From Rhizobium subbaraonis (GTDB lineage: Bacteria; Pseudomonadota; Alphaproteobacteria; Rhizobiales; Rhizobiaceae), in NCBI RefSeq assembly GCF_900220975.1, contig NZ_OBQD01000015.1:62001-126000 (forward strand): a stretch of DNA of 64,000 nt, read 5' to 3'. The notes under the pieces were generated by a model. It saw only the letters and a program-made list of their open reading frames with translations, had not been told where the DNA came from and searched no databases. A program made the translations under genes and the position numbers. Shown here piece by piece: positions 46,337-58,400 of the stretch. Each line of letters starts with the position of its first letter. The first letter of the stretch is position 1.

Positions 46337-47476
46337 ATGAAATCACTCGGCAATATCCGCCGCTCATTCGCGCCATGGGCGGATCCTCAGTCCAAGCCTT
46401 TCATCTCGTTCAGGAACATCACGAAGAAGTTTGGTGATTTCACCGCCGTCGACAACCTGACCCTCGATATCTACCACCGCGAGTTCTTCGCGCTTCTCGG
46501 CGCTTCCGGCTGCGGCAAGTCCACGCTTCTGCGCATGCTCGCAGGCTTCGAGCGCCCCACCTCCGGCGAGATCATCCTGGACGGCCAGGATATCGCAGCC
46601 ATCCCGCCCTACAAGCGGCCGGTCAACATGATGTTCCAGTCCTACGCGCTGTTTCCGCACATGACGGTCGAGAGCAATATCGGTTTCGGACTGCGCCAGG
46701 ACGGCATGCCAAAGGCGGAGATTGGCGAACGCGTCCAGCAGATGCTCAAGCTGGTCAAGCTCGAGCAGTTCGCCAAGCGCAAGCCGCAGCAGCTCTCGGG
46801 CGGCCAGCGCCAGCGCGTGGCGCTCGCCCGTTCGCTCGCCAAGCGGCCCAAGGTGCTCCTGCTGGACGAACCGCTCGGCGCGCTCGACAAGAAGCTGCGC
46901 GAGGAAACGCAGTTCGAACTGATGGATCTGCAGCAACAGCTCGGCCTGACCTTCGTCGTGGTGACGCACGACCAGGAGGAGGCGATGACGATGGCGGACC
47001 GCATCGCGGTGATGAGCCACGGCAAGGTCGTCCAGGTCGCGACCCCGGCGGAGATCTACGAGGCGCCGAATTCGCGCTTCGTCGCAGACTTCATCGGCGA
47101 CGTGAACATCCTGGAAGGCAACGTGAAGGCGGCCGGCAACGGCCGCGTGGAGCTTGCCGGCGGCGACTTTACCGTTCGGGCCGTCAGCGATGCCGCCCCC
47201 TCGGTCGGCACGAGCGCCGCTTTCGCCATCCGTCCCGAGAAGCTCAAGGTCAGCCGCACCGCACCCGCCGATCCGGCCGTCAACACTTCCGAGGGCGAGA
47301 TCTGGGATATCGCATATCTTGGCGACATGACCGTGCTGCACATCAAGCTTCCGAGCGGCAAGGTGGTCAAGACCTCGATGCTGAACGCACAGCGCGAGGT
47401 GGAAAACCCCATCGGCTACGACGAAAAGGTCTGGGTCTCCTTCGCCGAGACCGCCGGCGTCGTCTTGAGGGATTGA
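46337..47476 (+). CDS. potG: Polyamine ABC transporter ATPase PotG
   Basis: The 379-residue ATPase starts at ATG 46337; upstream in-frame codons read through the spacer and look non-coding. It has Walker A LLGASGCGKSTLLRM (about residue 54), the signature LSGGQRQRVALARS (about 153), Walker B VLLLDEPLGALDKKL and VVTHDQEEAMTMADR. The C-terminal TOBE domain includes FAIRPEKLKVSR. It lies between PotF and the two permeases. Confidence 0.94.
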   Translation: MKSLGNIRRSFAPWADPQSKPFISFRNITKKFGDFTAVDNLTLDIYHREFFALLGASGCGKSTLLRMLAGFERPTSGEIILDGQDIAAIPPYKRPVNMMFQSYALFPHMTVESNIGFGLRQDGMPKAEIGERVQQMLKLVKLEQFAKRKPQQLSGGQRQRVALARSLAKRPKVLLLDEPLGALDKKLREETQFELMDLQQQLGLTFVVVTHDQEEAMTMADRIAVMSHGKVVQVATPAEIYEAPNSRFVADFIGDVNILEGNVKAAGNGRVELAGGDFTVRAVSDAAPSVGTSAAFAIRPEKLKVSRTAPADPAVNTSEGEIWDIAYLGDMTVLHIKLPSGKVVKTSMLNAQREVENPIGYDEKVWVSFAETAGVVLRD

Positions 47477-47479
47477 ACC

Positions 47480-48391
47480 ATGAAGGCGCTCGGATCCTCC
47501 ATCTTCAGCCGCCTCGTCATCATCGTTCCTTATGTCTGGCTGCTGCTCTTCTTCCTCGTTCCCTTTGTCATCGTCTTTCGCATATCGCTATCGACGACGG
47601 CGATCGCCCAGCCGCCCTACGAACCGGTCTTCTCGCTGGCAGACGGGCTCTCCGGCATCATCGACAATATCCGCCAGTTGAGCTTCGACAATTTCGTCTG
47701 GCTGACCGAGGACGCGCTCTATCTCAACGCCTATCTGTCGAGTATCAAGATCGCCGGCATATCGACGCTGCTGACGCTGCTGATCGCCTATCCGATCGCC
47801 TATGGCATGGCGCAAGCGCCGCGCACCTGGCGACCTACGCTGCTGATGCTGGTGATCCTGCCCTTCTGGACGAGCTTCCTGATCCGCGTCTATGCGTGGA
47901 TCGCCATTCTGAAGCCGGAAGGCCTCCTGAACCAGTTGCTGCTGTCTGTCGGCATCATCAGCGAGCCGCTGATCATTCTCAACACCAATTGGGCGATCTA
48001 TATCGGCATCGTCTATTCCTACCTGCCCTTCATGATCCTGCCGATCTACTCGGCCCTGGAAAAGATGGATCATTCGCTGATCGAGGCCGCGCAGGACCTC
48101 GGCTGCCCGCCGATCACCGCATTCTGGAAAGTTACGTTCCCGCTGTCGCTGGCCGGTGTCGTGGCGGGCTGCATGCTCGTCTTCATCCCTGCCGTCGGCG
48201 AGTTCGTCATTCCCGATCTGCTTGGCGGTTCGCAGACGCTGATGATCGGCAAGACGCTGTGGAACGAGTTCAACTCCAACCGTGACTGGCCAGTCTCGGC
48301 GGCGGTGGCCACCGTGCTCCTGCTGATCCTCGTGGTCCCGATCGTGTTCTTCCAGAACATGCAGGCCAAGGCCGACGAGAAGGGGAGATAA
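47480..48391 (+). CDS. potH: Polyamine ABC transporter permease PotH
   Basis: The 303-residue protein has six membrane helices and the binding-protein-dependent permease loop LIEAAQDLGCPPITAFWKVT with FPLSLAGVVAG. The N-terminal half includes the periplasmic loop FRISLSTTAIAQPPYEPVFS common to PotB/PotH. It starts 3 bp after potG and ends 3 bp before potI. Confidence 0.94.
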   Translation: MKALGSSIFSRLVIIVPYVWLLLFFLVPFVIVFRISLSTTAIAQPPYEPVFSLADGLSGIIDNIRQLSFDNFVWLTEDALYLNAYLSSIKIAGISTLLTLLIAYPIAYGMAQAPRTWRPTLLMLVILPFWTSFLIRVYAWIAILKPEGLLNQLLLSVGIISEPLIILNTNWAIYIGIVYSYLPFMILPIYSALEKMDHSLIEAAQDLGCPPITAFWKVTFPLSLAGVVAGCMLVFIPAVGEFVIPDLLGGSQTLMIGKTLWNEFNSNRDWPVSAAVATVLLLILVVPIVFFQNMQAKADEKGR

Positions 48392-48394
48392 GCC

Positions 48395-49213
48395 ATGACA
48401 CGCTGGTCACGCTTCAACATCGTCTCGGTCGCGCTTGGCTTCGCCTTCCTGTACCTGCCGATCGTCCTGCTGGTGGTCTTCTCGTTCAACGAATCCAAGC
48501 TCGTTACGGTCTGGGCGGGCTTTTCGACCAAATGGTACGTCTCGCTCTTCAACAACCAGGGCCTGATGGACGCCGCCTGGGTGACAATTCGTGTTGCCCT
48601 CCTGTCGGCAACCATCGCAACGGTTCTCGGGACCATGGCTGCCCTATCGCTCGTGCGCTACACGCGCTTCCGCGGCAGGATGCTGTTCTCCGGGATGGTC
48701 TACGCGCCGCTCGTCATGCCCGAGGTCATCACCGGCCTGTCGCTTCTGCTGCTGTTTGTGGCCATCGGCTTCGATCGCGGTTTCTGGACGGTGACGCTGG
48801 CCCACATAACGTTGACGATGTGCTTCGTCGCCGTCGTCGTGCAGTCGCGCCTGCTGTCCTTCGATCGTTCGATCGAGGAGGCGGCGCTCGACCTGGGCGC
48901 TACGCCGCTGCGCACCTTCTTCGAGGTGACGCTACCGATCATCGCGCCAGCGGTCTTCTCCGGCTGGGTGCTGGCCTTCACGTTGTCGCTTGACGATCTC
49001 GTGATCGCCAGCTTCACCTCCGGTCCCGGCGCCACGACGCTGCCAATGAAGATCTACAGCCAGGTGCGACTGGGGGTGACGCCGGAGATCAACGCGGCCT
49101 GCACGCTCTTGATCGCGCTCGTGGCGATCGGCGTCGTCATTGCCTCGATTGTCACCAAGCAGCGGGAACTTCAGCGCCAGCGCGACGAGCAGGCTGCCGT
49201 CGCCGGCCGTTGA
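48395..49213 (+). CDS. potI: Polyamine ABC transporter permease PotI
   Basis: The 272-residue protein is the second permease, with six helices and the loop IEEAALDLGATPLRTFFEVT leading to LPIIAPAVFSGWVLAFTLSL and DDLVIASFTSGPGATTLPMK, typical of PotC/PotI. It has a short polar cytoplasmic tail. It ends the operon; the 174 bp to the convergent AsmA gene include a GC-rich inverted repeat (49326-49335 with 49370-49379). Confidence 0.94.
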   Translation: MTRWSRFNIVSVALGFAFLYLPIVLLVVFSFNESKLVTVWAGFSTKWYVSLFNNQGLMDAAWVTIRVALLSATIATVLGTMAALSLVRYTRFRGRMLFSGMVYAPLVMPEVITGLSLLLLFVAIGFDRGFWTVTLAHITLTMCFVAVVVQSRLLSFDRSIEEAALDLGATPLRTFFEVTLPIIAPAVFSGWVLAFTLSLDDLVIASFTSGPGATTLPMKIYSQVRLGVTPEINAACTLLIALVAIGVVIASIVTKQRELQRQRDEQAAVAGR

Positions 49214-49387
49214 AATCGGTTCCCGAGGGGCGACCTTTCTGGCGACGCATGAAAACGGTGCAAAACAGCGCAGTGCCGACACGTCCTGAGCCGGCGCGCT
49301 TTGATTGGCTCTACGATGGTGGCGCGCCGCCACAGCTTGGGTCGCCAATGGATCAGCGCGCCGCCAGTCCTGTGGCGGCGGCCCGTT

Positions 49388-51226
49388 TCAGTCCGCGGGG
49401 ATTTCCGTCAGCACGGATACGGGAGAGATGACCGGATCCGGCCAGGAGCCGCCGATGAGGAAATTGATCGTCGGTGATACGATCGCGTCCTCGGACTGGA
49501 AGCGGTCGGCAAGCGACCCTGCCAGCGCGACATTTCTGCTGTGGTAGGGGATCACGCCGGACAGCGAGAGCCGCTTGTCTCGCCCGTCGAACGTGGCCTT
49601 GGTGAGTTCCGCCAGGCCGCGCTCGATCCGTCCCTCGATGAGGCCATCGCTGAAATCGAACGATCCGTTCGCGGCCTTGCCCGCATTGAAGACGGCGTTT
49701 TCCGCCATCTGCTTTTCGAAGGTCTCCGCGTCGAAGCTGGAAATCGTGCCCTGATCCAGGTTGAACCGGAAGGTGCCTGATATGTCGCCCCTCTGCAGTT
49801 CCGATACGGCGCGATCGGTGAAGAGGCTGATGTCGGCGCTGCCACGGCCGACCGGCAGCGGTCCGGACAGTCCGGAAAGGCCCACCAGCGCACCGAGGTC
49901 GGCATTTTGAAGCGAGACCTGCAGTTCGCCGCCGGAGCTGCCCCTCTCGTCGCCGATGACCGAGATATGGCCGCTGACATTGCCGCCGAGCAGCGTGGCG
50001 TCGGCGATGTCGAGTGATGTGTCCCCATCGACGGAGCGGATGCCGGCCGCAAGCTCTTCGAGCACGACGGGCTCGAAGAGAGCTTCGCGCGCGGACAGGC
50101 GCAGGTCCAGGTCGATCGCCGCAAGTGCGGCGACGGGTGCGGGTAAGGAGTCGTCGTCTCCGCCCGGCAGCGGCGAATAGGCGTCGATCATCGAACGGAG
50201 ATCGATTTTGTCGAACGCAATCGTTCCGCCGATGCGGGGTGTCCCTTGTGGAGGCAGGCTCACGTCGAGCGCACCGGTGGCCTGCGATTCCTGAACCTGA
50301 AGCATCAGGCCGTCCACCCGGGCCGTAGCGCCGTTGGTGCTGAGCTGGCCTTCGAGGGACACTTCGCCGAGCTTGCCAACGGGCGAAAAGCGGGTGCCCT
50401 GCCAGGCAAGCAGATGTCCGAAGGAGGGGGTGGAGAGCTTGACCTGGCCGGCGGCGTAGGCGTTTGCCGACAGGTTTGCGGTGCCGTCGAAATCGACCCT
50501 CAGCGGATCGGAATCAAGGGTGACGCGGACCGCCGAGTTCTGGCCCTTGAGAAGCTGCATCGGCTGGCCGGCGGTGAGCTTCAACCGTGCGACTTCACTG
50601 TTGATCACCCCCTGCAGGGCGACGTCAAGTTTCGACGAAACGGCAGACCAGTCGATGCTGCCTTCGACGTCGGATATCCGGTATTGTTCGCCGCGGCGAC
50701 GGTCTTCGACCACGATTGCGCCATCGCGCATGGCAACCTCACCGAATTCCGGAAGCGGCGCTGCCGTCTCCTGTTCGCCCGCACTGCTCTCCTTGAGCGC
50801 AGTGCGCATGCCGTCGCCGCGGCGCCAGTTGAACTTGCCGTGTTCGTCGCGCCTGATGTGGAAGACGGGACGGACGAGCTCCATCTCGCCAAGCGAAGGC
50901 GCGCCAAACAGCGAGCCGAGCAGGCTGAAACTTACAGATACGGTCTGGGCGGTGAAAAGCAGTCCGTCGCCCGCCACCGGTGCGGGGTCGGTCAGGCGAG
51001 CGTGCTCGAATCGCATCTGCGGATGTGGCCAAAAAGTGAAGGTCGGCGTGCCGCTGAAACTCAGCTGCGCCCCGGTCCAGGCGGATACCTTGGCTTCGAT
51101 TTGATCTTTCACGCGCTCCGAAGAGACGAGCGCCGGCCCCGACAGGCGCAGCACGACCACGAGCGCCGCCATGACCACGAAAAGCAGCAGCAGCAGCTTC
51201 GGTCGAAACCTGTTTTGAATGCCCAT
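49388..51226 (-). CDS. AsmA-family protein
   Basis: The 612-residue protein starts at ATG 51226 (MGIQNRFRPK), giving an N-terminal membrane helix (LLLLLFVVMAALVVVLRL, residues 11-28). The rest is beta-rich and apparently periplasmic, with AsmA features such as SFSLLGSLFGAPSLGEMELV, PVFHIRRDEHGKFNWRRGDG and the C-terminal GTISSFDAETFEKQMAENAV. AsmA-like proteins form long hydrophobic grooves implicated in phospholipid transport to the outer membrane. A longer upstream start would add polar sequence ahead of the helix. It is divergent from acsA2. Confidence 0.87.
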   Translation of the reverse strand: MGIQNRFRPKLLLLLFVVMAALVVVLRLSGPALVSSERVKDQIEAKVSAWTGAQLSFSGTPTFTFWPHPQMRFEHARLTDPAPVAGDGLLFTAQTVSVSFSLLGSLFGAPSLGEMELVRPVFHIRRDEHGKFNWRRGDGMRTALKESSAGEQETAAPLPEFGEVAMRDGAIVVEDRRRGEQYRISDVEGSIDWSAVSSKLDVALQGVINSEVARLKLTAGQPMQLLKGQNSAVRVTLDSDPLRVDFDGTANLSANAYAAGQVKLSTPSFGHLLAWQGTRFSPVGKLGEVSLEGQLSTNGATARVDGLMLQVQESQATGALDVSLPPQGTPRIGGTIAFDKIDLRSMIDAYSPLPGGDDDSLPAPVAALAAIDLDLRLSAREALFEPVVLEELAAGIRSVDGDTSLDIADATLLGGNVSGHISVIGDERGSSGGELQVSLQNADLGALVGLSGLSGPLPVGRGSADISLFTDRAVSELQRGDISGTFRFNLDQGTISSFDAETFEKQMAENAVFNAGKAANGSFDFSDGLIEGRIERGLAELTKATFDGRDKRLSLSGVIPYHSRNVALAGSLADRFQSEDAIVSPTINFLIGGSWPDPVISPVSVLTEIPAD

Positions 51227-51367
51227 CACGTTGTCGGTCCGTTGCCCCGGATGCTCTGTCTCATGCCCCCTCGCAAGGGGATAGGCCTTCGGCCGGAAGA
51301 AATCAAATGGATGCGAACGCGAAATACCGCTTTCGGCAAGGCTGTACACTTCGTCTCGCCTTTATAT

Positions 51368-51379
51368 TGCAACGCACCA
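51368..51379 (+). promoter_or_regulatory. Candidate PhaR box upstream of acsA2
   Basis: TGCAACGCACCA lies 34 bp before the acsA2 start and fits TGCRNYGCASMA, which I recall as the PhaR consensus in Bradyrhizobium. It differs by one base from a box before the phasin gene at 59210-59221. Confidence 0.55.
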
Positions 51380-51413
51380 TGGTATACAGGCTCTATTGGA
51401 GTGGAGGAACAAA

Positions 51414-53366
<1,953 letters not shown>

Positions 53367-53404
53367 TCTGCCGCTGCCTACGTAAGCCACTGATGCCGTT
53401 AACG

Positions 53405-53466
53405 ATTTCAAGCCGCCGAAATTAACCAGTTTCACCAAGAAGTGAATGCCGGAGGCGGCTTGAAAT
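53405..53466 (+). ncRNA. Candidate structured RNA between acsA2 and fbpB (long stem)
   Basis: Perfect 13-bp arms ATTTCAAGCCGCC (53405-53417) and GGCGGCTTGAAAT (53454-53466) enclose 36 bases. A smaller GGCGGC/GCCGCC hairpin and a rho-independent terminator follow within 170 bp. No gene fits the interval. This could be a small RNA or the structured 3' end of acsA2 mRNA. Confidence 0.4.
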
Positions 53467-53611
53467 TCGTCAGGTAAGGATTTGTTAAGGCGCGGGCGGC
53501 CATGGTCATTGCGACTTGAGCACGTCCAATGTGAGGACGATCGGCGGCCTTGCCGCCTTCATGGCATGACGTCGTATCCTGACGCTTTGGTTGGACAGCA
53601 TTGAATTGTGA

Positions 53612-53640
53612 CGGGCGGCCGAAAGGTCGCCCGCTTTTTA
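53612..53640 (+). terminator. Terminator downstream of acsA2
   Basis: CGGGCGGCC (53612-53620), loop GAAA, GGTCGCCCG (53625-53633) with one G-U pair, then CTTTTTATTT. A classical rho-independent terminator on the + strand. It abuts the stop of the convergent permease gene and lies 245 bp after acsA2, leaving room for a separate transcript. Confidence 0.85.
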
Positions 53641-55329
53641 TTTGCCCCCATTCGTGCTGTTCAGCGAACGTGAGACGAAGAAGACGGGGATGAGACCGGC
53701 CGCGACGATGATCATGGCCGCGACCGATGCATCTTCCACCTTGGCCCGAGACGCATCCTCGTAGACGAGCGTCGCCAGCGTATTGAAGTTGAACGGGCGC
53801 AGCATGATCGTGGCCGACAGTTCCTTCATCGCCTCGATGAACACCATCAGTGCCGCCGTCAGCGTCGCGGGCCGCATCATCGGCAACAGCACCGCGCGCA
53901 ATGTCTGGGCGCTCGTGCGCCCCAGCGTCCGCGAAGCCATGTCCAGATGCGGCGAGAGCTTGTGGAAGCCGGCGTCGATCGTGCCTTCCGCCATCGTCAG
54001 GAAGCGGACGGTGCAGGCGTAAATGATGGCGACGCCGCTGCCGGTCAGAAGCAGCCCCGTCGAGAGGCCGAACCACTCCCGCATGACCGCGTCGACGCCG
54101 TTGTCGAAGCGCGCCAGCGGAATGAGCACGCCCATCGCCAGAACGGTGCCGGGCACACCATAGCCGAACGAGGCGAGGCGGCCGGCAAGGACGGTCAGCG
54201 GCGAGCGCGCCGTGCGGGCGGCATAGGCGAGCAGGAAGGCGAGCAGCACGGCGACGCATGCCGTCGAAAACGAGATCAGCACGCTGTGCCAGAGCGCGGA
54301 GAGAAGGCGCAGCGAGGCGAACTGGTCGAGCCGACGCAGCGCATAGGTACCGAGCACGAGCACGGGAATGGCAAAGCCGAGGGCCGGGGGGAGGAGGCAG
54401 GCGACGACTGCTGCCCAGCGCTTCCAGCCTGTCAGCCTGAGGCGGATCGAATCGGCCACGGCCGCCGTGGTCTTGTTGCTGGCGAAGCGCTGCCGGCGGC
54501 GGGCCGCGCGTTCTATCACGAGCAGCAGGGCCACGAAGACGAGCATGACGCAGGCGATCTGTGCCGCCCCGGCAAGGCTGCCGCGATTGAGCCAGGTATC
54601 GAAGATCGAGAATGTCAGAGTCTGCACGCCCAGATACTCCACCGCGCCGATGTCGTTCAGCGTCTCCATGGCGACGAGCGTCAGGCCGACCATGATCGCC
54701 GGTCGCGCCATCGGGATCTGGACCCTGGTGAAGACGGTGAGCGGGCCGGCGCCGAGCGTGCGGGCCACGTCGGCGGCAGCGCGGCCCTGCATCAGGAACA
54801 TCGCGCGTGCGGCGAGGAACACATAGGGATAGAGGACGCTCGCGAGCACCAGCACCGCCCCTCCAGTGGTGCGCACCTCGGGGAACCAGTAGTCCCGCCG
54901 CGTCGCAAAGCCGAAAACCGTGCGGATCGCGGTCTGCACGGGGCCGGTATAGTCGAGGAACTGGCCGAACGCGTAGGCCGAGAGGTAGGAAGGGATCGCC
55001 AGCGGCAGCACGAGGGCGACGGTCAGCAAGCGCCGCAGCGGGAATTCGCAGCTCGCCGTCAGCCATGCGGTCACGACGCCGGTGACCGCGGTCGCCGTCG
55101 CGACGCCTGCGAGAAGCAGGAGGGTCCGCACCGTCGCGCGCGGCAGCACGTTATTGATCAGGTGCGGCCAGTCGCTGCCCGAGCCGCCGGCGGCGATCAT
55201 GATGATCGCGATCAGCGGCATCAGCACGACAAGCGAGGTGAACAGCGCTGTCGCGACCAGCGTGCGATGGGTGCTGGCCCCCGATTTGACGCGCTTCTTC
55301 ATCAGGGCGAAACGGGAAATTGCCTGCAA
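53638..55329 (-). CDS. fbpB: Iron(III) ABC transporter permease, FbpB type
   Basis: The 563-residue protein is a fused double permease with about twelve helices and two transport-inner-membrane domains. The first loop has ADVARTLGAGPLTVFTRVQI with PMARPAIMVG, the second MASRTLGRTSAQTLRAVLLP with MMRPATLTAA. This fused layout is typical of FbpB/SfuB iron permeases, with thiamine (ThiP) the main alternative. The TTG at 55329 is preceded by GGAAGGA; ATG 55302 has no clear ribosome-binding site. No binding protein or ATPase gene is adjacent in the window. Confidence 0.82.
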   Translation of the reverse strand: MQAISRFALMKKRVKSGASTHRTLVATALFTSLVVLMPLIAIIMIAAGGSGSDWPHLINNVLPRATVRTLLLLAGVATATAVTGVVTAWLTASCEFPLRRLLTVALVLPLAIPSYLSAYAFGQFLDYTGPVQTAIRTVFGFATRRDYWFPEVRTTGGAVLVLASVLYPYVFLAARAMFLMQGRAAADVARTLGAGPLTVFTRVQIPMARPAIMVGLTLVAMETLNDIGAVEYLGVQTLTFSIFDTWLNRGSLAGAAQIACVMLVFVALLLVIERAARRRQRFASNKTTAAVADSIRLRLTGWKRWAAVVACLLPPALGFAIPVLVLGTYALRRLDQFASLRLLSALWHSVLISFSTACVAVLLAFLLAYAARTARSPLTVLAGRLASFGYGVPGTVLAMGVLIPLARFDNGVDAVMREWFGLSTGLLLTGSGVAIIYACTVRFLTMAEGTIDAGFHKLSPHLDMASRTLGRTSAQTLRAVLLPMMRPATLTAALMVFIEAMKELSATIMLRPFNFNTLATLVYEDASRAKVEDASVAAMIIVAAGLIPVFFVSRSLNSTNGGK

Positions 55330-55463
55330 CGCTGTCGTCCTTCCATGCGCCTTTCCCCTGCGGAAAGATTCATTCGGGCGTGGAGGCAGCCGAACGCAGC
55401 GACGTGCGAACCGATTGCGGCCGGACGGCCTGTTCCGCGCCGGACTGAACTAGCGCAATTGCC

Positions 55464-58400
55464 TCACACTGCCAACACGCGCGGCGAGGGAAAGGTGACT
55501 TCCACCAACGTCCCCTCGTTCGGGCTGGAGTTGATGGCGAATTGGGCGCGGTTCGCATCGACCATCGCCTTCGTCAGCGGCAGGCCGAGCCCGGTGCCGT
55601 CGCCGCGCTTGCGCGCGCCCGTCGTCACCTGCCGGAACGGCTTCATCGCCTGCTCCAGTTCGCTGCGCGTCATGCCGACGCCGGTGTCGCGGATGCGCAG
55701 CACGACGCTGCCGTTCACCTCATAGGAGGTCGAGACGACGATCTGTCCGCCGGACGGCGTGAAGCGGATCGCGTTGGCAAGGATGTTGAGGGCGATCTGC
55801 TTGATCGAACGCAGATCCGCCACGACTGGCGGAACCGCCGTCGAAAGCGAAGTGCGGATGATCACCCGCTGGCTGTTCGCCTGTGGCTGGACCAGCGCGA
55901 CCGCCTCGGAGATGGTGTCGTTCAGGCCAACGGCGGTGAAGTCGAGCTCCATCTCGCCGGCCTCGATCTTGGAGATGTCGAGCAGGTCGTTGACGATATC
56001 GAGCACGTGCCGGCCGGACCGGCCGATATCGTTGGCATACTCGACATACCGCGGATGGCCGATCGGGCCGAAGCGCTCGCCGGCCATCATGTCGGAAAAG
56101 CCGATGATGGCGTTGAGCGGGGTGCGGATCTCGTGACTGACGCGGGCGAGGAATTCGCTCTTGTGCGCGTTCGCCGTCTCTGCCGCCCGCTTGGCGTTGC
56201 GCAGTTCCTCCTCGGTCCGTTTCCACTGGGTGATGTCGCGGATGACGGCGCAATAGCCGCTGGAGGAGGAGAGGCGCCCCATCGTCATGAACAGCGGAAT
56301 GAAGCCGCCGGAGGCCTCCCGGCCGATGACCTCGCGGCCGTCGTTCAGCACACTCGCGACGCCGTGGCCGGCGAGACCGGCGAGATAGTCGATGACGGCC
56401 TTCTGGCTCTCATGGGCGAAGAGGATGGCGAACGGCTTTCCGCGCACCTCTTCCTCGTCATAGTTGAACAGCGCGCTTGCCGAGCGGTTGATCGAGCGGA
56501 TCTCGCCTTCCTGGTCCACCACGACGACGCCATCGGTCGCGGTTTCGAGAATGGAACGCAGCTCGTTGGCTTCGTTGCGAAGCGCTGAAAGATTGGCAGA
56601 TTCGGCGACAGTGGCCTCGACCGCTGGCGCTTCTGCCTCAAACGGTGCTGCCGGCGAAAGTGCAAGCATGAGCGCGGTGCCGCTTTCCCAGCGGATGGAT
56701 TGCAGGCGCGCAGTGACGGGCGTGGCCGTGACGCCGTCCGCATGGTGCAGCAGCATCGAGCCCGGCTGGGCCGCGTCTTCCTCTTCCGGCTGGTCCAGCA
56801 GGATATCCAGTCCGCCGGCCTGCTCCAGTTCGTCCAGCGAGGCAAAGCCGGTAAGTGCGAGGAATTCCGGATTGGCGTGGATCATCCGGTCGCCCGCATG
56901 GATCAGGAGCGCCAACGGCAAGGCGTCGACGACCGATGCCGTCAGCCCGTAGTCCATGGCCGTCCTGGCTGCGGTGATCGACAAGCTCTTCGGTGGCGCA
57001 TCGTCGGCGTGTTCCCCGACCTCGAGGCCGGGGATCTCGTCGCCGTCCGCGCTCTGCCCGTCCGCCTGCGTCGGTTCCTGCGCCCTGGCGGCGGCCTCGG
57101 CCGCGGGAGGATTTGCAGCAGCGGACTCGGCCTTGCTCCCAATAGTCGGGTGTTGCCCGGCTTCGGCCTGCGGCGCTGCCGGCTGGTCCTGCTGCGGGAC
57201 ATCGCCGGGCTGGCGCTTGCCGAACGTCTCGCCGAGCTGGCGGGCGATCTCGCGGAAGGCGGCTTGCTCGCCGCTGGTCAGGGCGGAGCGTCCGCGTCGA
57301 TCGTCCAGCTGGACGACCTTGTCCGACTGGCGGCGGGCGGCGGGTTCGACGAGGCGAAGGGCAGGACGCTCGCCACGGAATTGGTCGTCGGCCTCGGTAT
57401 GGTCTGGACTGTCGGCGATGAGCGCGACGGTCTCTTCAGAGGAGGCAGGCGCCTCGCCCTCCATTTCCTCTTCCAGCAACTCGTCGAGCACCGAAGGCGG
57501 TGGCGAGATTTCGCCATGCGCCGCGTCCGCCAAGTCGTCCGGCATGTCGCCCGGCGCGTCGTCGGTCGAAATGTCTGCCTGTCCGAAATCGTCTACGTCC
57601 GGGACGTCGTGGGCGCCGATCTTGAGGCCAAGCCCGTTTGGATCTTCAACGGCGTCCGCGATCCGAACGATGCCGAAGCCGCGGAACCCGTCGAATTCGC
57701 GGCTACGCGAATAGGTGGGAAGGGCTGCCAGATCGACGGGCACGAGCAGGTTCGTTCCCTCGATCGGCCACTGGATCGTCTTGCCCGACCAGGTGTCGCG
57801 TCGGTGCAGCTGTTCCGCGATCGCACCGTCCGTATCGAAACCGAATCGGCGGGCGACCTCCGTAAACTGCACGCCGATCACGTCGGCCGCATGCTCTCCG
57901 ACGACCGCGGCGAACTCGTCGGAGAGCTCGCTGAATACGCCTTCCGCATCGATCTTCCAGACAAAACGGACAGGGCGGATCGACCGTTCGGGCTTGGCGG
58001 CTGCTGGTTCGGTATGGCTCTGAAGCGCCGGACGCGCGTCGTCTTCGCCCCCAGGCTGTGCCGCCTGGGCCGGAATGTCGGCGTCGGTAGTCGCAGGGGC
58101 GGGCGCGATGTCGCTTTCGGGAGCATCGCCCGTGGCATCAACAGGAATGTCATCGGCCGGCAGCTCCGTCGAAACGTCCGCAACCGGTTCGACTGCCGGA
58201 GGAGGTTCGCGCCCTTCCACCGGAACCGTCTCTATGGCTTCGGCCGGCTCTTGCGCCTGCATCGGCTCTCCGGCTGCCGGCAATTCCGCGAGGCCGTCCG
58301 CCACGATATCGCTTGAGAGGGATGCGCCTTCTCTCGTCGAGGCCGCGTCTGCAGGAGCCGCGCCGCCGGTCTCCTGTTCCGGGTCCATGTGGCCGAGAAT

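Noticed and set aside
53947-55725. 592-codon + strand frame across fbpB and the end of cbrA
   Set aside because: It is antisense to two well-supported genes and has the Arg/Glu/His-rich composition of a mirror frame.
56700-58316. 538-codon + strand frame opposite cbrA
   Set aside because: Antisense to the PAS and linker region of cbrA; no domain or ribosome-binding site.
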